Source of the DNA: AA29 sp041481445
GTDB taxonomy: Bacteria; Acidobacteriota; Vicinamibacteria; Fen-336
NCBI GenBank assembly: GCA_041481445.1
Contig: JBGPBV010000056.1
Location: forward strand, 1-39,555
Reading direction: 5' to 3'
Length of the DNA stretch: 39,555 nt
Below are positions 7,960-15,089 of this stretch, piece by piece. The first letter of the stretch is position 1. Each line of letters opens with the position of its first letter. The position numbers and the translations under genes were made by a program. The notes below the pieces were generated by a model. That model saw only the letters and a program-made list of their open reading frames with translations. It had not been told where the DNA came from and made no database searches.

Positions 7960-8789
7960 CCCCCCGGAAGCCGGCAGCTAGCATTGCCTTCCGGGCCGCG
8001 TCGCTGGTCCTGGGGCTGGGCGCCGCCGCGTGCACGGGCTCGAGGCCGGCTCCTCCCGGCGTCCCCCTCAAGCCCCTGCGGGCGGCGACCCTGGAGCAGG
8101 TCCTGGCCGCCTATGACGCCTACTGCGAGAGCGGAACCACCGTGAGCGCTTCGGGAGACGTGGACCTGCGAGACCGCCGAGCCGGGAAGGGCCGCACGCT
8201 CGGCGTGCGCGTGGTGGCGACGCGCGGCGGCAAGCTCTACCTGAAGGGCTCGGTGGCGGTGATCACCGCCGTGGAGGTCGTCTCCGACGGCGACCGATTC
8301 TGGTTCCAGGTGCCGTCGAAGAAGACGGTGTGGACGGGGGCGGCTTCGGGCGAGGCGCGGGAGGCCGGCACCGACGACGCGCCCTACCAGGCCATCCGTC
8401 CCTCGGACGTGGTCTCCGCCCTCCTGCCCGACCGGCTCGCGCCCGGCGCCGGCGAGACCCTCCTGCTCGAGGGCGACCGCGAGGCGTTCACGCTCACGCT
8501 GGCCGCCCCCACGGACGGGCGCGGCGTCGCGCGCCGGCGCGTGTCCCTCGACCGCGACACCCTGCAGCCCGTCCGCTTGCGCCGCTACGACGCCCGGGGC
8601 GACGTCGACACCGACGTCACGCTCTCCGGCTGGACGGCGGGAGAGCCGCGCCAGGTCGAGATCCGCCGGCCCGTCCAGGGCTACGAGGCGGCGTTCCGCT
8701 TCGACAAGTTCGAGCGCAACGTGCCCGCCCCGGAGCGCGCCTTCGTCCCCCGCACGCCGGAAGGCTACGCCGTGGTCGAGGTCCGATGA
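7953..8789 (+). CDS. Putative lipoprotein, LolB/DUF4292-like
   Basis: 278-residue exported protein. The start is GTG at 7953, with GAGG seven bases upstream, overlapping the rtcA stop; TTG at 7956 is an alternative. The N-terminus has basic residues, then a hydrophobic stretch ending LGLGAAACTG, a plausible though not ideal lipobox with Cys near residue 28. The body is beta-rich: VSASGDVDLRDRRAGKGR, then strands such as GKLYLKGSV and DRFWFQVPSKKTVW, and a late RRYDARGDVDTDVTLSGW. This pattern of long amphipathic strands is that of the LolA/LolB and DUF4292 fold, which binds lipoprotein acyl chains. Neighbours (LolD-like ATPase, LolA-like carrier) support a lipoprotein-trafficking role. Family placement rests on fold pattern and context, not on a strict motif. 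Confidence 0.7.
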   Translation: MLTPRKPAASIAFRAASLVLGLGAAACTGSRPAPPGVPLKPLRAATLEQVLAAYDAYCESGTTVSASGDVDLRDRRAGKGRTLGVRVVATRGGKLYLKGSVAVITAVEVVSDGDRFWFQVPSKKTVWTGAASGEAREAGTDDAPYQAIRPSDVVSALLPDRLAPGAGETLLLEGDREAFTLTLAAPTDGRGVARRRVSLDRDTLQPVRLRRYDARGDVDTDVTLSGWTAGEPRQVEIRRPVQGYEAAFRFDKFERNVPAPERAFVPRTPEGYAVVEVR

Positions 8790-9499
8790 ACGCGCCCATC
8801 CTCCAGACGATCGACCTCCGCATGGTCTACCACGTCGGCCACGTCGAGGTGCACGCGCTGCGCGGCGTGGACATCCAGGTCCAGAAGGGCGAGTTCGTGG
8901 CCATCGCCGGGCACTCGGGCTGCGGCAAGTCGACGCTGCTCCACCTCCTGGGCGGGCTCGCGCATCCCACCTCCGGCCGCATCGTGGTGGACGGGGTCGA
9001 GATCTCGGCCGCGGGCGACTTCGAGCGCACGGGCGTCCGGCGCCGGAAGATCGGCTTCGTCTTCCAGCGCTTCAACCTGTTCCCGACCCTGACCGTGCGC
9101 GGCAACCTGGAGATCGCGCGCCAGATCCAGGGCAACGGAGTGCCCCCGCGCGAGGAGCTGGTGAGCCTGCTGGAGATGGTCGGGCTCGCGCACAAGATGG
9201 ACATGAAGCCGCTCGACCTCTCGGCGGGCGAGCAGCAGCGCATCGCGATCGCGCGGGCCCTGGTGAACCATCCGGCGATCGTGCTCGCGGACGAGCCCAC
9301 CGGCAACCTCGACTCCGTGAACAGCGCGATGATCCTGGATCTCTTCCAGGACCTGAACCGGCGCCTGGGCCAGACGATCATGATGATCACGCACAACCCG
9401 GAGGCGGCCGCGGTGGCCCACCGCACGATCGAGATGAAGGACGGCCGCGTGATCACCCACGGGATCGTGCCCCAGCTGGTGACGGGAGCGGGGACGTGA
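8786..9499 (+). CDS. ABC transporter ATPase, LolD/MacB type, without adjacent permease
   Basis: 237-residue ATPase with a complete set of motifs: Walker A GHSGCGKST (Lys48), Q-loop FVFQRFNLFP, signature LSAGEQQR, Walker B VLADEPTGNLD (Glu170) and H-loop MITHNP. FERTGVRRRKIGFVFQ and DEPTGNLDS are typical of the MacB/LolD/FtsE branch, which powers mechanotransmission on periplasmic substrates and does not usually import solutes. The gene begins in an ATGA overlap with the lipoprotein gene and ends in a GTGA overlap with a 48-residue membrane protein gene. No FtsX-like permease is in this operon; the closest one in the window (22071-24494) is on the other strand 13 kb away. The partner permease is therefore unknown. 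Confidence 0.92.
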   Translation: MNAPILQTIDLRMVYHVGHVEVHALRGVDIQVQKGEFVAIAGHSGCGKSTLLHLLGGLAHPTSGRIVVDGVEISAAGDFERTGVRRRKIGFVFQRFNLFPTLTVRGNLEIARQIQGNGVPPREELVSLLEMVGLAHKMDMKPLDLSAGEQQRIAIARALVNHPAIVLADEPTGNLDSVNSAMILDLFQDLNRRLGQTIMMITHNPEAAAVAHRTIEMKDGRVITHGIVPQLVTGAGT

Positions 9500-9642
9500 G
9501 GCTCCTCCCCGTGTCGCGCCTGCTCTTGTGGGATCATGGCCGGGGATCCCTGCCCTACGATGTGCTCTGTGCCCTCCTCCTCCTGTTCGTGCTCCTCGTC
9601 TCCCCGCAATGGCTCCGGGATCCCCTGGTGATCGGTCCATGA
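9496..9642 (+). CDS. 48-residue single-pass membrane microprotein
   Basis: This small ORF fills the gap between the ABC ATPase and the LolA-like gene. It starts at GTG 9496, overlapping the ATPase stop by 4 bases (GTGA), and stops with TGA at 9640-9642, overlapping the LolA-like ATG by 4 bases (ATGA). GGGAG lies just upstream as a ribosome-binding site. The product has a short N-terminal region ending LLLWDHGRGSLPYD, one strong membrane helix at about residues 20-36 (YDVLCALLLLFVLLVSP) and a polar tail PQWLRDPLVIGP. The exact fit at both ends is hard to explain without translation. I do not know its function. It could be a small subunit of the orphan ATPase or a partner of the LolA-like carrier. 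Confidence 0.75.
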   Translation: MRLLPVSRLLLWDHGRGSLPYDVLCALLLLFVLLVSPQWLRDPLVIGP

Positions 9643-10262
9643 TCGCCGTCCTCCTCCCGATCCTCCTGGCCGCTCCCGCCCCCCAGGACCCCTCGGCCGT
9701 GCTCAAGGCCCTGGAGACCGCCGGCCGCGGCTTGAAGACGATGAAGGCGGGGTTCGTGGAGACGAAGGTCCTCACGCTGCTGAGCGAGCAGAACGAGACA
9801 CGCGGGAACGTCTTCCTCCAGGTGCCCGGGCGGCTGCGGTGGGACTACACGGCGCCGCAGCCGGGCGTGATGATGATCAAGGACGGCCACTTCGAGCGCT
9901 ACGTGCCGCAGACCAAGCAGGTCTTCCGTGGCGCGGCGGGGGGCGAGGCCGACCTTCTGGTCGGGTTCGGGCCCGGCGCCGCCGACCTCGGGAAGAAGTA
10001 CGAGGTCACCCTGCTCCCGGAAGAGAGGGTCGGCGCCATCCCGGCCTGGGTCCTGGACCTCAAGCCGCGCACGGGTGGAGGACTCTTCTCCGGCATCCGT
10101 CTCTGGGTGGACAAGGGGCGCCAGATTCCCGTGCAGACCCGCCTGACCGAGCCCACCGGCGACTACACCACCATCCGCTTCGACGACGTCGTCTTGAACC
10201 GCCCGCTGCCCCCGTCCGCCTTCGAGCTCAAGCTCCCCAAGGACGTGGTGGAGGTCAAATGA
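9639..10262 (+). CDS. lolA: LolA-like outer-membrane lipoprotein carrier
   Basis: 207-residue periplasmic protein. LolA shuttles lipoproteins released by LolCDE across the periplasm to the outer membrane. Residues 1-15 (MIAVLLPILLAAPAP) form a short signal peptide. The mature part starts with the helix KALETAGRGLKTMKAGFVET. It then has the family strands NVFLQVPGRLRWDYTAPQPG, where the R-W-D-Y core is characteristic. Later come GKKYEVTLLPEE, VLDLKPR, GIRLWVDKGRQIPVQTRL and the closing FDDVVLNRPLPPSAFELKLP. The ATG at 9639 overlaps the stop of the microprotein gene; a longer in-frame reading from 9528 would lose the signal peptide and is rejected. The end overlaps the radical SAM start (ATGA). 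Confidence 0.9.
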   Translation: MIAVLLPILLAAPAPQDPSAVLKALETAGRGLKTMKAGFVETKVLTLLSEQNETRGNVFLQVPGRLRWDYTAPQPGVMMIKDGHFERYVPQTKQVFRGAAGGEADLLVGFGPGAADLGKKYEVTLLPEERVGAIPAWVLDLKPRTGGGLFSGIRLWVDKGRQIPVQTRLTEPTGDYTTIRFDDVVLNRPLPPSAFELKLPKDVVEVK

Positions 10263-11218
10263 AGTCCCTCCGCCTGGCGGCGGCGTTCCTCAAGCGACGG
10301 CCCGTCTGGTGCTCCTGGCAGGTCACCCGCCGCTGCACGTCCTACTGCATGTTCTGCGAGCACCGGCTGGAGAACGCGGAGGAGGAGCTCGACCTTCCGG
10401 GCTTTTCCCGCGTCTCCGGCCAGCTCTCGAAGGGCGGCGCGCTCGTGGTCAGCCTGACCGGAGGGGAGCCCTTCCTGCGCGCGGACCTCCCGGACATCGT
10501 CCGCATCGTCGCCGCCGGCCATTACCCCCTGCTGACGACGCACGGATGGCTGGTCACGCGCGAGAAGGCGCGCGCGGTGTGGTCGGCCGGCCTGGCCGGA
10601 GCGACCGTGCGCCTCCACCACGCGCGCGCCGACCGTCACGACGCGGCGTCCGGCCTCGCCGGCTCCCACGAGCGGGCGCTGGCGGCGGTGGCCGCCTTCG
10701 CCGCGGAGAGGACGCAGGAGGGGCAGCGGGTCAACGTGAAGGTGCGGCTGTGGTCGGCGGCCGACCTCGACGGCCTGGAGGACCTCCTCGGCTCCACGTT
10801 GGCCCTCGGCGCCTCCGTGACCCTCGAGCCCGGGTTCCCCCTCGGCGGCCGGGAGGCGGGGCTGGCGGCACGACTGCTGGCCCTCAAGCGCCGCCACCGC
10901 AACCTGCGCTCGAGCGCGCGCTACCTGGCGCGCTTCGACGAGGCGCTCGTCTCGGGGGTCGGCGGGTGCCAGGCCGGGCGCGCGTTCCTCAACGTCGACC
11001 ATCGCGGCCGCGTCTCGAAGTGCGTCGAGTTCCAGGGAGCCGCCGATCGACTGGGCGACCTGACCCGCGAGACCTGGAGCGACCTCGCGCCCCGCCTGCG
11101 CGGCGTGAGCGCCACCAACGCCTGCCGGTCCTGCTGGTACTCCTCGCGGGGCGAGGTCGAGGGTCTCTATTCGGCGCGCGGCCTCGTGGCCGCCCTGCCC
11201 GCGTGGGTGCGCGCGTGA
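10259..11218 (+). CDS. Radical SAM protein with C-terminal cysteine cluster
   Basis: 319-residue radical SAM enzyme. The CTSYCMFC motif (Cys26, Cys30, Cys33) binds the SAM-cleaving 4Fe-4S cluster. SLTGGEPFLRADL is the GGEP SAM-binding motif. The C-terminal part contains further cysteines (GVGGCQAGRAFLNVDHRGRVSKC and NACRSCWYSSRGE), the pattern of a Twitch/SPASM-like auxiliary cluster with the usual C-x-A-G-x-x-x-x-x-x-D-x-x-G-x-V-x-x-C arrangement. SPASM proteins often modify peptides or proteins, so a protein substrate in this operon is conceivable, but no small Cys-rich precursor is visible. It has an excellent GGAGG ribosome-binding site. It overlaps LolA upstream (ATGA) and the peptidase downstream (GTGA). 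The reaction is unknown. Confidence 0.9.
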   Translation: MKSLRLAAAFLKRRPVWCSWQVTRRCTSYCMFCEHRLENAEEELDLPGFSRVSGQLSKGGALVVSLTGGEPFLRADLPDIVRIVAAGHYPLLTTHGWLVTREKARAVWSAGLAGATVRLHHARADRHDAASGLAGSHERALAAVAAFAAERTQEGQRVNVKVRLWSAADLDGLEDLLGSTLALGASVTLEPGFPLGGREAGLAARLLALKRRHRNLRSSARYLARFDEALVSGVGGCQAGRAFLNVDHRGRVSKCVEFQGAADRLGDLTRETWSDLAPRLRGVSATNACRSCWYSSRGEVEGLYSARGLVAALPAWVRA

Positions 11219-12591
11219 AGGCGCGCGCCCGCGCGCTCCTCGCCTGCGCCCTCGGCCTCGGGCTGGCGGGGGCGGCCGCCGCCCAGGAGCGGCCGCCCGA
11301 TCCCAGCGACCTCATCAACGCCGTGCTCGGCGGGCTGCTCGGATTCAAGGAGGTCACCGGGCCCGAGCTCCAGGAGGAGGTCGCGGAGGCGGGGGGCGTG
11401 AGCTTCCGGGCGCCGGTGCCCCTGGACTACCTGACCCCGGGCGAGCTGAGCGCGTACCTCAAGGGCGTGCTCGACGACGAGTACCCGCCCGCGCGTGCCC
11501 TCGCCGATCAACGCACGCTCCTCGCCCTCGACCTCCTGCCCGCGGGCACCGACCTGCGGGCCGTCCGCGCCCGCGTGCTCGAGGAGAACATCGCGGGCTT
11601 CTACGACGAGCGGCCCGGCCACAAGCGCCTCTATGCGGTCAGCGAGGACAAGTCCCTCACCCCCACCAACCAGCTCGTCCTCTCGCACGAGCTGCGCCAC
11701 GCCCTGCAGGACCAGTACGCGGACGTGCACGGCGCGCTGCCGGACGCGGTGGGGGACTTCGACGACCGGCGGATGGCGTTCGTCAGCCTGCTCGAGGGCG
11801 ACGCCACGCTGGTGATGGAGCGGTTCCTCGTGCACCGCCTGTCCGGGAGCCCGCTCGGCGGCGCTTCCGGGGGAGACCTCTCGCAGCTCTCCTGGCCGGT
11901 GCCGCCGGTGCCGGGAGTCCCGCCCGTCGTGCGCGACCAGCTCGTGCTGCCCTACATCGCGGGCCGGGACTTCACGCGCGCCCTGCAGGAGCGCGGCGGC
12001 TGGGAAGCGGTGAAGGCGGCCTGGACGGCCCCGCCCGTCTCGATGGAGCAGGTCCTCCATCCGGAGAAGTTCTTCGCCCACGAGGCCCCGCGCCCGGTCC
12101 GCATCACCTTCGTGCCCGCCCGCGGCCAGCTCCTCGAGGAAGGTGTGCTCGGTGAGCTCTTCACGCGGACCTTCCTGGCCGCGGGCTCGGGCGAGGACGC
12201 GCCGGAGCCTTCCTCGCCCCCGGCCGCTCCCGCCGGCGGGAGCGCCTCCGCGCCGTCCGGGCCCTCCGCCCCACCGACGATCGAGGAGATCGACCGCGCC
12301 GCCGCGGGCTGGGGGGGTGACTCCTACCGCGCATGGGACGTCCGGGGCCGGACGCTCGTCGTCTGGCGGAGCGAATGGGACCGCCCCGAGGACGCCCGCG
12401 AGTTCGAGCGGACGGCCGTGCAGCGCCTGGAGCGGACGCACGGTACGCGGCGGAACCTCCAGGGAGCGGCCCTGTTCGCGCGCGGGGGCTGGCTGATGGC
12501 GGTGGTGGGGAGCGGCGACTCCGTCACCGTGATCTCGTCCGACGATCCCGCGCTGGTGCCGTTGGCCCTCAAGTCCATGGGGGGCGCATGA
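11215..12591 (+). CDS. Secreted HExxH metallopeptidase-like protein (gluzincin)
   Basis: 458 residues starting at GTG 11215 within the radical SAM stop. Residues 1-23 form a signal peptide ending AGAAAAQE. The motif SHELRHALQDQ gives His158, Glu159 and His162. SLLEGDATLVM 30 residues later supplies Glu194 as a likely third zinc ligand, as in gluzincins. A Pro/Ala/Ser-rich linker (about residues 322-355) separates a C-terminal domain containing WGGDSYRAWDVRGRTLVVWR and a RRNLQGAALFARGGWLMAVV strand pair. I know proteins of this layout only as uncharacterised acidobacterial peptidases. Periplasmic or outer-membrane location is inferred from the signal peptide and operon. The substrate is unknown. 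Confidence 0.8.
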   Translation: MKARARALLACALGLGLAGAAAAQERPPDPSDLINAVLGGLLGFKEVTGPELQEEVAEAGGVSFRAPVPLDYLTPGELSAYLKGVLDDEYPPARALADQRTLLALDLLPAGTDLRAVRARVLEENIAGFYDERPGHKRLYAVSEDKSLTPTNQLVLSHELRHALQDQYADVHGALPDAVGDFDDRRMAFVSLLEGDATLVMERFLVHRLSGSPLGGASGGDLSQLSWPVPPVPGVPPVVRDQLVLPYIAGRDFTRALQERGGWEAVKAAWTAPPVSMEQVLHPEKFFAHEAPRPVRITFVPARGQLLEEGVLGELFTRTFLAAGSGEDAPEPSSPPAAPAGGSASAPSGPSAPPTIEEIDRAAAGWGGDSYRAWDVRGRTLVVWRSEWDRPEDAREFERTAVQRLERTHGTRRNLQGAALFARGGWLMAVVGSGDSVTVISSDDPALVPLALKSMGGA

Positions 12592-13031
12592 GGCGCGGGG
12601 ACCTGGCCGGGCGCGCACTGGCCGTCTTCGTCCTCGCCGTCTGCGGAGGGACGCTGTGGCTGGGTGGGGCGGGCTCCCTGCAGGCGGCCTACCGGCTCGA
12701 AGCGCTGGCCGAGGGCGGTCACGCTCCCGCCGCCTATGCGTGCGCGTTCCGCGCGCGGACCGGCCAGCCGTGCCTGGGCTGCGGCGGGACGGCCGCCTTC
12801 GAGCATGCCGCGCGAGGACGCTGGGCGGAGGCCGCCGCCGCCAACCCGCTGGGCGCGTTCGTGGGGCTGGCCGCCTGGGGACTCGCCCTGGCTTCGGCCT
12901 TGACCGCGGGCGGGGCGGGCGTGGGATGGCTTCGTCGGGCCGGGATCGCCGTGCTCGTGCTGCTGCCGGTCGCGTTCGCGGTGAACGCGGTCGTGTGGTG
13001 GATGTCGCTGCCTCCGGGCGCCTGGCGCTGA
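12588..13031 (+). CDS. DUF2752 membrane protein
   Basis: 147 residues with three hydrophobic segments, near residues 8-30 (LAGRALAVFVLAVCGGTLWLGG), 88-106 (ANPLGAFVGLAAWGLALAS) and 114-137. Between the first two lies the DUF2752 signature CAFRARTGQPCLGCGGTAAF, followed by HAARGRWAEAAAANPLGAF, where the paired cysteines in PCxGCG are invariant in the family. No molecular function is established for DUF2752. The gene starts in an ATGA overlap with the peptidase gene and is followed 51 bases later by an RDD-family gene, a common kind of neighbour for it. Confidence 0.85.
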   Translation: MRRGDLAGRALAVFVLAVCGGTLWLGGAGSLQAAYRLEALAEGGHAPAAYACAFRARTGQPCLGCGGTAAFEHAARGRWAEAAAANPLGAFVGLAAWGLALASALTAGGAGVGWLRRAGIAVLVLLPVAFAVNAVVWWMSLPPGAWR

Positions 13032-13082
13032 GGGTGGCTTCAATGGACCCGTGGTGGGACGCGGATTTCAGGAGGGCGACGA

Positions 13083-13619
13083 ATGACCGACCGTGAGCTG
13101 CAGCAGAGGCGCTTCATCGCCGCCGGCATCGACATCGCGGTGGCCATTGCCATCGGGATCGCCTTCGGCATCGTGAGCGTGATCCTCGGGTTCATGTTCT
13201 CGAGCACGAGCTCCAGCTCGATGATCGGCGTGTACCTGCCGAAGGTGATCAGCTTCCTGGGGTCGCTCGTGAGCCTGGGCTACGTCCTCGGCCGCGACAT
13301 CCTGGCCGGCGACCGCAGCATCGGCAAGAAGGTCCAGAACATCCGCGTGGTGACGGTCACGGGGGCGCCCATCGGCTTCCTCGAGTCCGCCAAGCGCAAC
13401 GGCATCTTCGCCATCGGGGCCGCGCTGGGCGTGGTCTCGGCCACGATCGGCCTCATCCCGTGCCTGGGGGCGCTCGTGAACTGCCTCCTCGTCCCCGTCT
13501 TCATCCTCGGGATGCTGGCCGGGCTCGGCGCCGCGATCTACGAGCTGATCCAGATCACGCAGAAGGCGGACGGCGTGCGCTACGGAGACCAGATGGCGGG
13601 TACGCGGGTGGTCCGGTAG
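13083..13619 (+). CDS. RDD-family membrane protein
   Basis: 178 residues. The family name motif appears as RRFIAAGIDIAVA (Arg...Asp in the first helix) and the conserved cytoplasmic turn as GDRSIGKKVQNIRVV. There are three to four membrane segments, including a long hydrophobic stretch TIGLIPCLGALVNCLLVPVF. RDD proteins are small integral membrane proteins with proposed transport roles but no agreed substrate. An AGGAGGGCGAC ribosome-binding site precedes the ATG. It is the last gene of the plus-strand operon and is convergent with the TPR-AIM24 gene, with 18 bases between and no clear terminator hairpin. Confidence 0.88.
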   Translation: MTDRELQQRRFIAAGIDIAVAIAIGIAFGIVSVILGFMFSSTSSSSMIGVYLPKVISFLGSLVSLGYVLGRDILAGDRSIGKKVQNIRVVTVTGAPIGFLESAKRNGIFAIGAALGVVSATIGLIPCLGALVNCLLVPVFILGMLAGLGAAIYELIQITQKADGVRYGDQMAGTRVVR

Positions 13620-13637
13620 CGAGGAGCGGAGCGGCGG

Positions 13638-15047
13638 TCAGGCCGTGCCCTGCTCCACGAGCACGCGTCCCAGGCCTTCGAGGCGGATGACGGGGCCGAG
13701 GCGCGCGCCCGAGCTCGGGGCCATCACCGCCTGGATCTGCTGGTCGTCGATGATGCGCGGGGTGATGCCGCCGCTCCAGGTGATCACGGACGAGGCGGGC
13801 ACGGAGACGGGGAGCTCCGGCGTCACCGGGAGGGCCATGGGCTTGCTGGCCACGGAGAGCGCGACCATGCCCCGCCCCTCCAGCTCCAGCACCTCGAGCC
13901 CCGCGCTCGGCTCGCCCACCGGCACGTAGCGCGGAGTGAGGCTCTCCTCGCAGGCCAGGAGGTGGGTCGGCTCGATGTAGATCGTCTCGTTCTGGACCTG
14001 CATGAAGGTGACCTCGCGGTCCTTGTCGGTGAGGATCACCTTGCCCGTGCCGGTGATGATGACCAGCGCGGGCTGGCCGCCCGGCCTCCGGTCCTTCACC
14101 CAGAAGGTCAGGTTGCCGCCGTACGAGTAGATCGTGCCCTGCTTGATGAACACCTTCCCCGAGAAGTCGATCTCCATCAGGTTGTTCTCGAGGAAGCGGA
14201 AGCTCTCCCCCCGGCGCGGGGGCAGGGTGTGCTCCCCGGCCCTGGTGCCGCGGCTGCCTCCGCCGGCCGCGCTCCTGGCCTCGTTCGGGATCAGGCCTTC
14301 GGGCAGGCGGAAGCGCGCGGTGTCCGTGTCGAGGTTGCGGCGGGGCGCGTTGTGGGAGAGCAGGGTCTCGCTCACCGGCCGCAGCGTCTTGTTGGGAGGC
14401 AGGGTGTTCTCGATGTCCTCCAGCCCGCGCGCCACGTCCTTGGCCAGGAACTCCGCGGTGTCCTCCTCCTTCGACTTGACGCGCGGGATCGGTCGGGTGT
14501 CGGAGCCGGGCGGCTTGGCCGCCTTGGGGGGAGCGCCGGCGGAGGCGGCGGGCAGGCCCGCGGCCGGGCGACCGGCCGCGATCTTGTCCTCGACCCGGCG
14601 CACCATCAGGTTGGCGCCGGCCTGGCGGTACTGGTAGATGGCGTCCTGGAAGCGATGCAGCCGCTCGTAGATGGAGCCGAGGTAGAAGTTGATCTTCGCG
14701 TTCCCGCGGTTGAGCTCGAGGGCCTTGAGGAAGGCCGTCTCCGCCTCCTCCATGCGGCCGAGCTTGAAGTAGATGAGGCCGAGGTTGTAGAAGAGCGTGT
14801 GGGCGTCGGGGCTCTCCGCGGCCAGCTTGCGGTAGACCTCCTCGGCCTTCTCGTACTTGTCCTGCTTGAAGTAGACGAGCCCCAGCAGGTTCAGGACCTT
14901 CTGGTCGCGCGGCCGGAGCAGGTAGGCCTCCTCCAGCTCGCGCTCCGCCTCCTCGTAGCGCTTCTCGTCGTAGTGGGCCTTGCCCTTGTTGAAGTGCTTG
15001 AGGAACAGGCCCTGATCGAACGGCGCCCTCGGAGAGGGGTCGCGCAT
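13638..15047 (-). CDS. TPR-AIM24 fusion protein (FrgA-like)
   Basis: 469 residues. About residues 12-150 hold four TPR units (for example GKAHYDEKRYEEAERELEEA, then LNLLGLVYFKQDKYEKAEEV and LFYNLGLIYFKLGRMEEAET). A Pro/Ala-rich linker follows. About residues 275-465 resemble the AIM24 beta domain: FLENNLMEIDFSGKVFIKQG, then GTGKVILTDKDREVTFMQVQ, IYIEPTHLLACEESL and a closing VPASSVITWSGGI. No signal peptide is visible, so it is probably cytoplasmic. Myxobacterial FrgA proteins have a similar layout, as I recall, but their role is unclear. It is third in the alaS - SLT - TPR set, 42 bases after the SLT gene. Confidence 0.75.
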   Translation of the reverse strand: MRDPSPRAPFDQGLFLKHFNKGKAHYDEKRYEEAERELEEAYLLRPRDQKVLNLLGLVYFKQDKYEKAEEVYRKLAAESPDAHTLFYNLGLIYFKLGRMEEAETAFLKALELNRGNAKINFYLGSIYERLHRFQDAIYQYRQAGANLMVRRVEDKIAAGRPAAGLPAASAGAPPKAAKPPGSDTRPIPRVKSKEEDTAEFLAKDVARGLEDIENTLPPNKTLRPVSETLLSHNAPRRNLDTDTARFRLPEGLIPNEARSAAGGGSRGTRAGEHTLPPRRGESFRFLENNLMEIDFSGKVFIKQGTIYSYGGNLTFWVKDRRPGGQPALVIITGTGKVILTDKDREVTFMQVQNETIYIEPTHLLACEESLTPRYVPVGEPSAGLEVLELEGRGMVALSVASKPMALPVTPELPVSVPASSVITWSGGITPRIIDDQQIQAVMAPSSGARLGPVIRLEGLGRVLVEQGTA

Positions 15048-15089
15048 ACGCGCGGTAGTCTAACGCATCGCGCGGGCGAGTCTAGGTTT

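Noticed and set aside
9528..9638. N-terminal extension of the LolA-like gene
   Set aside because: It would bury the signal peptide and overlap the microprotein; the ATG at 9639 restores a standard export signal and the ATGA junction seen throughout the operon.
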